DNA from: Caldifarciminota bacterium UBA6260
Lineage (GTDB): Bacteria > Hydrothermota > 32-111
Length of the DNA stretch: 64,000 nt
Direction of reading: 5' to 3'
Assembly: GCA_002441125.1 (NCBI GenBank)
Contig: DJVI01000009.1
Span: forward strand, 19,136 to 83,135
Position 1 is the first letter of the stretch, and each line of letters opens with the position of its first letter. A program made the position numbers and the translations under genes. Under the pieces are notes generated by a model, which saw only the letters and a list, made by a program, of their open reading frames with translations, was not told the origin of the DNA and did no database searches. Below, piece after piece: positions 34,200 through 41,575 of this stretch.

Positions 34200-35870
34200 A
34201 TGAAAAAAAGAAAATATGGAAGAAGTCTTTTAACAACAATTATCGCTACCGTTATTCCCTTTTATGTCGCTTTCCTTTTTATTATTCTTTTTTTCCTCGA
34301 ATTTAACAATATTTCAAAACATAACAGAGATGTTGAAAATTATTTTAAAACTATTATAGAAAACTATTCAGTTTCATCAACAAACTACATAGAAAATAAT
34401 GATACTTTAGATATCTTTCTGATACTCAAAAATATCTCCAAAATTCAGGATTTCAAATTCGCTTTCATACTTGATTCTAATTTTGAAATTTTCACCTATT
34501 TGAAAGCAAAAGATAAAGATAAAATTGATTTTTCAAAAGAAACAGCAAAAAGATCTCTTGAGGAATTTTCAGTTATAAAAGAGTTCGATAAGAATATTTT
34601 GACGGATATATACTATGCTCCAATATTTTCAGAAAAAAATGGGGAAAAGTATCCTGTCGGAGTCTTTTTGGTTGGGTTATCAAGAAGTGAGAATGTGAAA
34701 TCAATATTTAAAATAATCTTTCAAACTCTTCTTATAATAGCATTTTCTCTCGTCCTCTTTTTCATAGTAATTCTTATTCTCTATAGAAGGATCAGAAACC
34801 CTATCATGATGATAACAAACCAGATGGAGCAGATAAATCAAGGCAAAGGAAATATTGAAAATCGTAAAATCACTGTTAAAGCTGAAAGAGAGATCAACGA
34901 TCTCATCGAGGAATTCAACAAAGTTCTCGATATGCTTTACATCGTAAAGAATGATGTTTCCCTTGTTACAAATCAGCTTAACGAACATATAGAGATCCTC
35001 TCATCCTCATCACAAGAACTTACAGCTTCTTCAGAAGAGATCACTTCAACCATTCAAGAAATTTCCCAGAACTCATCTGACCAAGCTAAAAAAATAGAAG
35101 AAGTATTCAATAAAACTGAATCAACTAAAAATAATATCAAAACTTCGTTTGAAAAAACAAAAATGAATGAAGAGTTCTCATCAAAGATAAATCAGGTTAC
35201 ATTAACAGGTAAAGAACTATCCAAAAAGGCTGTTGAAAAAATTGAGACTATAATAAACAGTTCAAATGAACTTTATGAAAAGATTAAGGACATAAATGAA
35301 AAACAGGAAAAGATATCAATAATCACCGATACTATAGAATCTATCACGAACAGGACGAACATACTATCTTTGAATGCATCTATAGAAGCTGCAAGAGCTG
35401 GAGAATATGGAAAAGGTTTTCAGGTAGTTGCTGAAGAGATTAGAAAACTTGCTGAAAAATCACAACAGTCAGCTCTCTCTATCCATTCGATAATAAAAGA
35501 AATTAAAGATTCAATAGAGATCTTGATAAATCAAAGTAGAGAGAATGAAACGGTTCTTAGTGAAGGTAAAGAGGTTATAATAAACACTTCCGAAGTTCTT
35601 GAAAATATAAGTAACAGTATCTCTTCTATAGCAGAAAACAGTAAAAGTATTTCAGATCAGATAAAGAATGTTAAAGATGTAATAGATGAGTTCAGTTCAA
35701 CGATCGATGAAGTAGTTAAAATTTCAGAAACCAACGCTTCAGCGAGTGAGGAAATAGCAGCAAGTATAGAGCAACAGGGTGCATCAATAGAAGAGTTAGC
35801 TTCAAGTGCTCAACATCTATATGAAATAGTTGGAAAACTTAAAGAGGTCGTTAGTAAATTCCAAGGTTGA
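34200..35870 (+). CDS. methyl-accepting chemotaxis-type receptor
   Basis: A 556-residue MCP: TM1 (~8-30), a ~145-residue sensor region, TM2 (~178-200), a HAMP-like segment, and a cytoplasmic coiled coil with the hairpin tip ITNRTNILSLNASIEAARAG and FQVVAEEIRKLAEKS. The ATG at 34200 has AAGGAG 5 nt upstream; a TTG 18 nt before is rejected. Last gene of the dapB unit, after EIIA/EIIB. It may couple PTS state to motility or a Che pathway; no che genes are in the window. Confidence 0.92.
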   Translation: MKKRKYGRSLLTTIIATVIPFYVAFLFIILFFLEFNNISKHNRDVENYFKTIIENYSVSSTNYIENNDTLDIFLILKNISKIQDFKFAFILDSNFEIFTYLKAKDKDKIDFSKETAKRSLEEFSVIKEFDKNILTDIYYAPIFSEKNGEKYPVGVFLVGLSRSENVKSIFKIIFQTLLIIAFSLVLFFIVILILYRRIRNPIMMITNQMEQINQGKGNIENRKITVKAEREINDLIEEFNKVLDMLYIVKNDVSLVTNQLNEHIEILSSSSQELTASSEEITSTIQEISQNSSDQAKKIEEVFNKTESTKNNIKTSFEKTKMNEEFSSKINQVTLTGKELSKKAVEKIETIINSSNELYEKIKDINEKQEKISIITDTIESITNRTNILSLNASIEAARAGEYGKGFQVVAEEIRKLAEKSQQSALSIHSIIKEIKDSIEILINQSRENETVLSEGKEVIINTSEVLENISNSISSIAENSKSISDQIKNVKDVIDEFSSTIDEVVKISETNASASEEIAASIEQQGASIEELASSAQHLYEIVGKLKEVVSKFQG

Positions 35871-35880
35871 TCACAACCTT
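35863..35880. other. perfect inverted repeat containing two convergent stop codons
   Basis: AAGGTTG (35863-35869) pairs with CAACCTT (35874-35880) around the loop ATCA. The TGA of the MCP gene (35868-35870) and the TGA of mglA (complement of 35871-35873) meet at its centre. No T tract follows on either strand, so an intrinsic terminator is unproven. Confidence 0.5.
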
Positions 35881-36446
35881 TGAAGTATCATTTTTGAAAC
35901 TGCCTTAAGGGTTTCAAAAACTCCTATCCCTTGTGTAGCAACAGCTTCAAAGTATGGGACATTCCAAGGATTTAGAGCTTGTTGTAAATCTTCAATAGAT
36001 GAAATGTTTGGAAGATCCCTTTTGTTGTATTGCATAACGAAAGGTATATCTTCTATTTTTAGATTATGTTCAGCAAGATTTTCAAGAAGGTTATCAACAC
36101 TCTCTATATTATCTTCAAACCTTTCTATCTGTGAATCAGCAACAAAAACTATCCCATCAACTCCCTTCAAGATCAATTTTCTCGATGCATTGTAATATAT
36201 TTGTCCTGGGACAGTGTAAAGCTGAAACTTTGTTTTAAATCCTTTTACTGAACCAATATCCATAGGAAGAAAGTCGAAAAACAATGTCCTATCCATTTCT
36301 GTTGCAAGAGATATCATCTTTCCCCTTGTTTCTGGACTTATCTTGTTATATATAACTTTAAGATTTGTTGTTTTCCCCCCTAAACCTGTTCCATAGTAAA
36401 CTATTTTAAATGTAATTTCTCTTGATGAGTAGTTAATAACTGACAA
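35871..36446 (-). CDS. mglA: MglA-like polarity/motility GTPase
   Basis: A 191-residue small GTPase. P-loop GTGLGGKTT (19-27), the MglA-type TVPGQIYYNASRKLILKG, and G4 motif NKRD. MglA with its GAP MglB sets the leading pole in Myxococcus and regulates surface motility or polar placement. The start is taken as a TTG at 36446: GGAGG lies 4 nt upstream and the protein then begins MSVINYSSREI, as in other MglA proteins; a TTG 12 nt earlier is less likely. Follows mglB by 14 nt and shares the por transcript. Confidence 0.92.
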   Translation of the reverse strand: MSVINYSSREITFKIVYYGTGLGGKTTNLKVIYNKISPETRGKMISLATEMDRTLFFDFLPMDIGSVKGFKTKFQLYTVPGQIYYNASRKLILKGVDGIVFVADSQIERFEDNIESVDNLLENLAEHNLKIEDIPFVMQYNKRDLPNISSIEDLQQALNPWNVPYFEAVATQGIGVFETLKAVSKMILQRL

Positions 36447-36460
36447 ATTATCCTCCAATT

Positions 36461-36958
36461 TTACTTGAACAGATCATCGAGTTCACTCTCCGCTGCCTTT
36501 TTAAAATCCTCATTGAAAGTATCTCTCATCCTTTCAGAATTACTGTTCAGTTTTGCAAAAATGTTTGTAAAAATCTTTTCAAGTTCAGTAACGGTAGTTT
36601 TAATCCTTATCCTTATAAGTCCAAGATTTGTTGATTTACCAAAAATCACAACAAGGATTATTCTTGAAAGAATTATTGTAATATATATATTTTCCTGTTT
36701 ACCCTGATGAAAGAGTTCAGTGAATTCATCTTCTCCAATAAGCATTGCAAGTTGACTCGTTGCTGCAAAATCAGCTGCTGCAAGAGAACCAAAGGAAACA
36801 AGATCCAAATTCGAAATGTTTCCAACAGATGTTATGAGTTGTCCAGCTTTATCTACAAGAAGCAGAGCTGTTGCGTTTGTAGAAGTCAACAATTTATTCA
36901 GAGAATTGTTTATATCCCAGAAATCCTGTTCAAAGATGCTCAGATTTTCATATCCCAA
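36461..36958 (-). CDS. mglB: MglB-like roadblock/LC7 protein
   Basis: A 165-residue roadblock-fold protein: ATALLLVDKAGQLITSVG, DLVSFGSLAAADFAATSQLA and a LVVIFGKSTNLGLIRIRIK strand. It is the probable GTPase-activating and spatial partner of the adjacent MglA. The start codon is TTG with AGGAGG 4 nt before it. It lies 8 nt after porB, so it is read through from por. Confidence 0.88.
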   Translation of the reverse strand: MGYENLSIFEQDFWDINNSLNKLLTSTNATALLLVDKAGQLITSVGNISNLDLVSFGSLAAADFAATSQLAMLIGEDEFTELFHQGKQENIYITIILSRIILVVIFGKSTNLGLIRIRIKTTVTELEKIFTNIFAKLNSNSERMRDTFNEDFKKAAESELDDLFK

Positions 36959-36966
36959 AAATCCTC

Positions 36967-37890
36967 CTATCTATTTGAACATTCCTCTTTTTTTAGAAGA
37001 CTCTGATATTTTTCATTCAGATATCTTCTCAACTCTTCAACAAGTTCTGGATTGTTCTTAAGATGTTTAAACCTTTGCTGTTTGAAAAGGAATTCCTCAA
37101 GAGGTTTTTCCTCTTTAGGTTTTACATTTACTTTATATTTTCCATTCTCGTACTCAAAAACATTCCAAAAGTGAGTTGATACAGCCAATTGTGATAATTC
37201 AACAGATGCTGAAGGTTCTGAACCCCATCCGAGTGGACAAGGTGAAAGAACATCTATAAAACTGGGACCATCAACCTTTAAAGCTTTTTTAACTTTTTCA
37301 ACAAAATCGTTCCAATAGAATATTGATGCCTGTGCAACATAAGGGATGTTGTGTGCTATCATTATTTCTGTTAGATCCTTTCTATGTTGCATCTTACCTT
37401 TTATCTCTTTTCCAGCTGGACTTGTCGTTGTGTTAGCTCCAAAAGGTGTTGCTGAAGACCTCTGGATACCTGTGTTCATGTAGGCTCCATTATCGTAACA
37501 CACATAAAGAAGTTTATGTCCCCTTTCCATAGCCCCAGATAAAGATTGCAAACCTATATCGTATGTTCCACCATCACCACCAAACGCTATTATATTTATA
37601 TCCTTATTTATCTTCCCTCTTTTCTTCAAAGCTCTGTAAGCACTCTCTATACCACTTGCAGTTGCTGCTGAGTTTTCAAAAGCATTATGCATAAAAGGGA
37701 TTTTCCATGAAGTGTATGGGTATATTGTTGAAACAACCTCCATACATCCTGTTGCTCCAACGAATACACTATTTTCACCTGCAGCAGCGGAAAGAAGTCT
37801 CAAAATTATTGTTCCACCACACCCTGCACATGCTCTATGTCCGGGGGTGAAAAGATTTCCTTTACTTGCTAAATCTTTTATATTAGCCAT
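36967..37890 (-). CDS. porB: pyruvate:ferredoxin oxidoreductase, beta subunit
   Basis: A 307-residue beta subunit: FTPGHRACAGCGGTIILRLL (two of the [4Fe-4S]-ligand Cys), a third region VGATGCMEVVSTIYPY, and TPP-binding FGGDGGTYDIGLQSLSGAM. It binds TPP and a [4Fe-4S] cluster and oxidises pyruvate to acetyl-CoA. Length matches PorB; porA lies 9 nt upstream. Confidence 0.94.
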   Translation of the reverse strand: MANIKDLASKGNLFTPGHRACAGCGGTIILRLLSAAAGENSVFVGATGCMEVVSTIYPYTSWKIPFMHNAFENSAATASGIESAYRALKKRGKINKDINIIAFGGDGGTYDIGLQSLSGAMERGHKLLYVCYDNGAYMNTGIQRSSATPFGANTTTSPAGKEIKGKMQHRKDLTEIMIAHNIPYVAQASIFYWNDFVEKVKKALKVDGPSFIDVLSPCPLGWGSEPSASVELSQLAVSTHFWNVFEYENGKYKVNVKPKEEKPLEEFLFKQQRFKHLKNNPELVEELRRYLNEKYQSLLKKEECSNR

Positions 37891-37899
37891 TTTTTACTC

Positions 37900-39075
37900 C
37901 TACTCTCTTACAGTTATATATTTTACAGATTCACCTTTACCATGATTTTCTGTAAAATCTTTTATGTCATTATAAACATTTTCAATGTCCTCAACATCGA
38001 TATCTCTTCCACCGAGACCATAAACATAATCTCTTACAAATGGTCTTGAAGAAGAGTTATAGAGTGCTGATTTTATATCGTTGAAAAGATGACCACCTGT
38101 ACCAGCGAACATATCACTTCTATCAAAAATCGCACATCCTTTAATATTTTTCAAAGCTTCAACTATATCCTCCTCAAAGAATGGTCTATAAAATCTAACT
38201 TTCAACAATCCAACCTTTTTCCCTTCTTTTCTTAATTTATCAACAGTATACCTTAAAGTTCCAGCTGTTGAACCCAAAGCAACAAAACAGAACTCCGCAT
38301 CATCCATCATATATTTTTCGACAACACTGTAATCCCTTTTCATCTTTTTATTGAAGTCGTTCAAGATTTCTTTTATCTTAGATTTTGACTCCTTAATAAA
38401 GTTTGCCTGCTGGACCTTAATCTCCATATAATAATCCTGTAAAGCGAGTGGACCTACAGTTATCGGATTGTCAAGATCAAGAAGATTGTAAGGTGATTTA
38501 GGTTCACCAAGGTATTCCTTAACCTCTCTATCATCATACATTTCAACTCTCTGCATAGCATGTGATATTATAAAACCATCTGTCGTTACCATCGAAGGTA
38601 TGAAAAGTTGTTCGGAAAGTTTCATAGCAAGAATAGTCTGATCGTAAGCTTCCTGAGGATCTTCAGAAAATATTTGTATCCATCCAGCATCCCTTGAAGC
38701 CATCGTATCAGAATGATCACAATGAATATTTATAGGAGCAGATAAAGCTCTATTAACTTCACATATAACTATAGGCAACCTTAAACCACCAGCTATAAAA
38801 AGTATCTCGTGCATCAAAGCAAGTCCTTGAGAGGATGTTCCAGTCATAACCCTTGCTCCGGCAGCTGCAGCACCAACACAGGCTGAAATTGCAGAATGTT
38901 CTGATTCTGTTGGAACAAAAACTGTATCAACCTCTCCGTTACTCACAAAAGATGAAAATATTTGAACTATCTCCGTAGCAGGTGTTATAGGATAGGCAGC
39001 AACAACATCTGGATTTATCTGCCTCATAGCTTCAGCCATTGCCTCATTACCTGTTTTTGCTACTATTTTAGACAT
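37900..39075 (-). CDS. porA: pyruvate:ferredoxin oxidoreductase, alpha subunit
   Basis: A 391-residue alpha subunit: AAYPITPATEIVQIFSSF, PTESEHSAISACVGAAAAGA and TGTSSQGLALMHEIL, with ALSAPINIHCDHSDTMASRD. These match PorA rather than 2-oxoglutarate oxidoreductase. Shares the operon with G, D and B. Confidence 0.93.
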   Translation of the reverse strand: MSKIVAKTGNEAMAEAMRQINPDVVAAYPITPATEIVQIFSSFVSNGEVDTVFVPTESEHSAISACVGAAAAGARVMTGTSSQGLALMHEILFIAGGLRLPIVICEVNRALSAPINIHCDHSDTMASRDAGWIQIFSEDPQEAYDQTILAMKLSEQLFIPSMVTTDGFIISHAMQRVEMYDDREVKEYLGEPKSPYNLLDLDNPITVGPLALQDYYMEIKVQQANFIKESKSKIKEILNDFNKKMKRDYSVVEKYMMDDAEFCFVALGSTAGTLRYTVDKLRKEGKKVGLLKVRFYRPFFEEDIVEALKNIKGCAIFDRSDMFAGTGGHLFNDIKSALYNSSSRPFVRDYVYGLGGRDIDVEDIENVYNDIKDFTENHGKGESVKYITVRE

Positions 39076-39091
39076 TTTATTCTCCTTTAAA

Positions 39092-39367
39092 TCATTTCTC
39101 TTCTTTTACCATATCTATAGCATCAAATGGACAAACTTTACTACATATGCCACAACCTTTACAATGGTCGTAATCGATTCCCAACATCTTGCCATCTTTT
39201 ACAATTATTGATGAATCTGGACAGAAAAGCCAACATTGTAAACATTGTTTACATTTATCATTCTTATATAAAGGTTTTTCAGATCTCCAATCACCTGTTT
39301 TGAACTCTTCGGCTGTTCCACCTTTAACTATAAGAGCGATTTCAACTTCTTTCCAATTCTTTTTCAT
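39092..39367 (-). CDS. porD: pyruvate:ferredoxin oxidoreductase, delta (ferredoxin) subunit
   Basis: A 91-residue 2[4Fe-4S] ferredoxin-type subunit with the two motifs CKQCLQCWLFCPDSSI and CKGCGICSKVCPFDAI. It carries electrons from the PorB cluster to external ferredoxin. Start overlaps porG by 4 nt. Confidence 0.95.
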   Translation of the reverse strand: MKKNWKEVEIALIVKGGTAEEFKTGDWRSEKPLYKNDKCKQCLQCWLFCPDSSIIVKDGKMLGIDYDHCKGCGICSKVCPFDAIDMVKEEK

Positions 39368-39945
39368 TCTGAAACAACCTCCTCATAAGCCCTTTTTATA
39401 GCTCTGATATTACCTTCAACTACTTCCGGCTTATTCACAAATTTCTTTTTCATTTTTTCTTCTGTATCTTTCAACATCCTTTCGAAATCAAGAATTTTTG
39501 TTACCTTCACAAGTGCTCCAAACATCGGTGTGTTCGGTTTGTTAGCACCTATCTCTTCCAATGAAATCTTTGAAGCATCAACTGTAAAAATTTTAATATT
39601 TTTATTTATCTTGTATTTTTCCCTAATCTCAGATGGTTTTTTTACAGTGTTTATTATAATTGTTCCACCATTCTCCATACCTGATGTAGTATCAACTGTA
39701 TCCATAAGAGATTGGTCAAGGACAACAACAACATCAGGATTTTTTATTGGGGAATGGATAGATATTTTGTTATCAGATAACCTGTTAAAAGATTGAACAG
39801 GTGCACCCATCCTTTCTGGTCCATACTCTGGAAAAGCTTGAATATATTTCCCTGTTGCCAGCGCTGAATCAGCGAATAAAAGAGCCACAGTTTTTGCCCC
39901 CTGTCCGCCTCTTCCATGCCATCTTATTTCAAAAAAATCTTTCAT
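39364..39945 (-). CDS. porG: pyruvate:ferredoxin oxidoreductase, gamma subunit
   Basis: A 193-residue gamma subunit: IRWHGRGGQGAKTVALLFAD and FPEYGPERMGAPVQSFNRLS, then NPDVVVVLDQSLM. First gene of porGDAB-mglBA. The mRNA has a leader with GGAGG before the ATG. Confidence 0.94.
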   Translation of the reverse strand: MKDFFEIRWHGRGGQGAKTVALLFADSALATGKYIQAFPEYGPERMGAPVQSFNRLSDNKISIHSPIKNPDVVVVLDQSLMDTVDTTSGMENGGTIIINTVKKPSEIREKYKINKNIKIFTVDASKISLEEIGANKPNTPMFGALVKVTKILDFERMLKDTEEKMKKKFVNKPEVVEGNIRAIKRAYEEVVSE

Positions 39946-39973
39946 TATTAAACCTCCAATTCATTAAACCTAT

Positions 39974-40001
39974 ATTATATTTTAACTATTCTTAAAGTCA
40001 A
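39974..40001 (-). promoter_or_regulatory. por-mgl operon promoter (leadered type)
   Basis: Minus strand: TTGACT (39996-40001), 16-bp spacer, TATAAT (39974-39979). Predicted start near 39967; ~22-nt leader containing GGAGG at 39953-39957. Confidence 0.78.
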
Positions 40002-40018
40002 GAAAATTTTCTTTTCTA

Positions 40019-40046
40019 TTGATTTTATCATTTAAACAATTAAACT
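40019..40046 (+). promoter_or_regulatory. leaderless-type promoter of rlmN
   Basis: TTGATT (40019-40024), 16-bp spacer, TAAACT (40041-40046), then 7 nt to the ATG at 40054. Back to back with the por promoter, 17 bp between -35 boxes. Confidence 0.6.
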
Positions 40047-40053
40047 ATCTTTT

Positions 40054-41073
40054 ATGGAATCAATTTATAGGTTCACTTTAAAAAATTTAAAAGAAGATAT
40101 AGAGAAAAAGGGATTTAAGCCTTTTAAAGCGGAACAGATATTCAAATGGATATATTGTAAAAAAATTAACGATTTTACAAAAATGACCGATATTTCTTTA
40201 AAAGATAGAGAAATTTTAAAAGATCTTTATGATACATCCCTTTTTACAGATTATAAAGAGTTCATATCCAAAATCGATAAAACAAAGAAATACCTCTTCA
40301 ACATTTCAGAATATGAAAGTATTGAAGCAGTTTTTATGAAGGAGGATAAAAGGGTAACAGTTTGTTTGTCCTCCCAAACTGGGTGCCCTTTGAAGTGCAG
40401 ATTCTGTGCAACAGGTAAGAAAAATGGAAGGAATCTTTCAATAGAAGAGATAGTTAAAGAGTTCACAACAATCTATTATCTAAATCCTGAAAGGATAACA
40501 AACATAGTTTTTATGGGAATGGGAGAACCGCTTTTAAACTATTCAAATGTTTTTGAAGCTATAAAAATTTTCAACGAAGAAAAAGGGATAAAGATCGGTG
40601 CAAGAAAAATTACTCTTTCAACAGCCGGAATAGTTGAAGGAATTGAAAAAATAATTGAATTCCCATTACAGATAAAACTTGCTATTTCACTTAACAGCGC
40701 TATAGAGGAAAAAAGAGAGTACCTTATGCCTGTTACAAAAACAAACAATCTTTCCCAACTTAAAAAAGTTCTAAAAAAATATCAAGAAGTAAAGAAAAAG
40801 AGGATCACATTCGAATATATTATAATTCCCGGATACAATGATGGCGGAAAAGATATAGAAGCACTTTTAAAATTCCTTTCAGAATTTGACTGCAAACTAA
40901 ACCTGATTCCATACAACAGAACTGATGACCAGTTTAGGGAACCAACAGAAAAAGAGATAAAAGAATTTTATAGAAAAGTGTCAGTTTTGGAAGATGCAGT
41001 TTCAATAAGAAGAAGCAAGGGGAAAGACATTTCTGGAGCTTGTGGACAGTTGAAAGGGAAATTCACTTCTTGA
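40054..41073 (+). CDS. rlmN: dual-specificity rRNA/tRNA A2-methyltransferase RlmN
   Basis: A 339-residue radical-SAM enzyme with GCPLKCRFCATGKK (CxxxCxxC cluster), the MGMGEPLLNYSNV motif, and the C-terminal catalytic Cys in SGACGQLKG. It methylates C2 of A2503 in 23S rRNA and A37 in some tRNAs. Monocistronic; the last 11 bp overlap the convergent lemA gene. Confidence 0.95.
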   Translation: MESIYRFTLKNLKEDIEKKGFKPFKAEQIFKWIYCKKINDFTKMTDISLKDREILKDLYDTSLFTDYKEFISKIDKTKKYLFNISEYESIEAVFMKEDKRVTVCLSSQTGCPLKCRFCATGKKNGRNLSIEEIVKEFTTIYYLNPERITNIVFMGMGEPLLNYSNVFEAIKIFNEEKGIKIGARKITLSTAGIVEGIEKIIEFPLQIKLAISLNSAIEEKREYLMPVTKTNNLSQLKKVLKKYQEVKKKRITFEYIIIPGYNDGGKDIEALLKFLSEFDCKLNLIPYNRTDDQFREPTEKEIKEFYRKVSVLEDAVSIRRSKGKDISGACGQLKGKFTS

Positions 41074-41575
41074 ACAAGGGATACTTTTTAAAATTAAAAA
41101 TTGAAGAAATTATACTATAAGGAAACTGTTCAATTTTCGTATTAAAATTTGTGACACACCAGTTATAATTTTCCCTTCTATCGGCAATGTGGTTTTCAAT
41201 TGTTGTGATCCTTTTCTGAAGGTTCAAAAAATTTTCATTGGCTTTTAATTCTGGATACTTCTCCGCAAGTGCGAAAAGATTTTTTGTCTCTTTGGTAAGG
41301 TTGTTGTTGAATTCTGATTTCTCATTCACACCCATTTCATCAGAATAACCACTTCTAATTTTTATTATTTTAGACAATGTTTCCTGTTCATAGGATGCAT
41401 AACCTTTAACTACTTCTATAAGGTTTGTCAACTCATCGTTTCTCTGTTTTAAAAGAACATCTATATTTGAAAGGGATTGAAAAATTCTATTTTTTAAAAA
41501 AACAAGATCGTTGTAAAGGATAACAAAAGTAATGATTAAAAAAATAACAATCGCAATCAAAATTATTAAAATCAT
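41063..41575 (-). CDS. LemA-family protein
   Basis: A 170-residue protein with one N-terminal membrane helix (ILIILIAIVIFLIITFVIL) and a helical body NRIFQSLSNIDVLLKQRNDE, LIEVVKGYASYEQETL, ENHIADRRENYNW, as in LemA. The role of LemA is not established. It is the usual partner of GIDE-domain proteins, and here shares a nucleotide with the stop of that gene. Confidence 0.9.
   Translation of the reverse strand: MILIILIAIVIFLIITFVILYNDLVFLKNRIFQSLSNIDVLLKQRNDELTNLIEVVKGYASYEQETLSKIIKIRSGYSDEMGVNEKSEFNNNLTKETKNLFALAEKYPELKANENFLNLQKRITTIENHIADRRENYNWCVTNFNTKIEQFPYSIISSIFNFKKYPLFKK

Noticed and set aside
36967..39945. 2-oxoglutarate or 2-ketoisovalerate oxidoreductase
   Set aside because: Subunit order, sizes and motifs (PorA PTESEH region, separate delta ferredoxin) fit the four-subunit pyruvate enzyme better, although substrate is not proven.
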